From assembly GCF_001931755.2 (NCBI RefSeq), contig NZ_CP015510.2:62001-126000 (forward strand): a stretch of 64,000 bases of DNA. Reading direction: 5' to 3'. A program made the position numbers and the translations under genes. Of this stretch, positions 63,983-64,000 are shown piece after piece (positions within the stretch are counted from its first letter, which is position 1; every line of letters begins with the position of its first letter). Source of the DNA: Wolbachia endosymbiont of Folsomia candida (lineage in GTDB: Bacteria; Pseudomonadota; Alphaproteobacteria; Rickettsiales; Anaplasmataceae). The notes beneath the pieces were generated by a model. The model ran no database searches. It had not been told where the DNA came from and saw only the letters and a list, made by a program, of their open reading frames with translations.

Positions 63983-64000
63983 ATGTCACCTAATAAACAA
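63983..64000 (+). CDS. Start of an unidentified gene (cut by window end)
   Basis: ATG 63983 opens a frame reading MSPNKQ to the window end and is preceded by GTGAGGTTTAAA, a good ribosome binding site. Only six codons are visible, so no product can be named. The 157-bp gap after hemA contains nothing else I recognise. Confidence 0.45.

Overview
This window is from Wolbachia (Rickettsiales, Anaplasmataceae). The evidence is the very AT-rich sequence, the fused rpoB-rpoC gene, the fusA-tuf-tRNA-Trp-secE-nusG-rplKAJL order, duplicated virB2-like pilin genes, an ankyrin/transmembrane protein, many insertion sequences, and a dispersed palindromic repeat (core GTGACACTGGGATC or GTGACACTGGAATC) of the Wolbachia palindromic element kind. 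I do not assign a strain or supergroup.

Layout. 1-13.4 kb: translation and transcription operon (end of fusA, tuf, tRNA-Trp, secE, a nusG with a second NGN-like domain, rplK, rplA, rplJ, rplL, fused rpoBC). 13.4-16.6 kb: an intact IS4-family element inside a palindromic repeat, dnaJ and tRNA-Arg. 16.8-22.7 kb: an AEC transporter, two unknown small genes, a gene-free stretch with two striking inverted repeats, and the cytochrome oxidase operon coxB-coxA-ctaB plus a small membrane ORF. 22.8-27.1 kb: a mobile-element cluster, with an IS110-family element carrying a predicted bridge RNA and a second IS4 copy split by a Tn5-like IS. 27.1-33.9 kb, minus strand: recJ, ftsH, bcp, two virB2-like genes and fabG. 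34.1-50.3 kb: an array of large unknown proteins in two families (called A and B here), order A1-B1-B2(broken)-fabG fragment-A2-B3-B4-B5 remnant, ending at tRNA-Ser. 50.5-64 kb: ankyrin protein, pccA, a DsbD-like domain protein, ftsY (minus), ispDF, htpG, two unknown Wolbachia proteins, hemA, and the first codons of another gene.

Three observations stand out. First, upstream of the frameshifted IS110 transposase there is a fold with two loops. Its four guide segments match, respectively, the left target, right target, right element end and left element end. This is a bridge RNA whose guides specify the Wolbachia palindromic repeat. Second, the A/B array looks like an expanding gene system: adjacent A and B genes are separated by 3-4 bp, B proteins carry a J-domain-like segment, and A and B proteins share exchangeable C-terminal modules. 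A duplicated fabG fragment marks one recombination joint. Third, two palindromic repeats sit in frame inside pccA and are translated.

All positions and matches were read by eye from the sequence. Family names rest on motif recognition; no database search was run.
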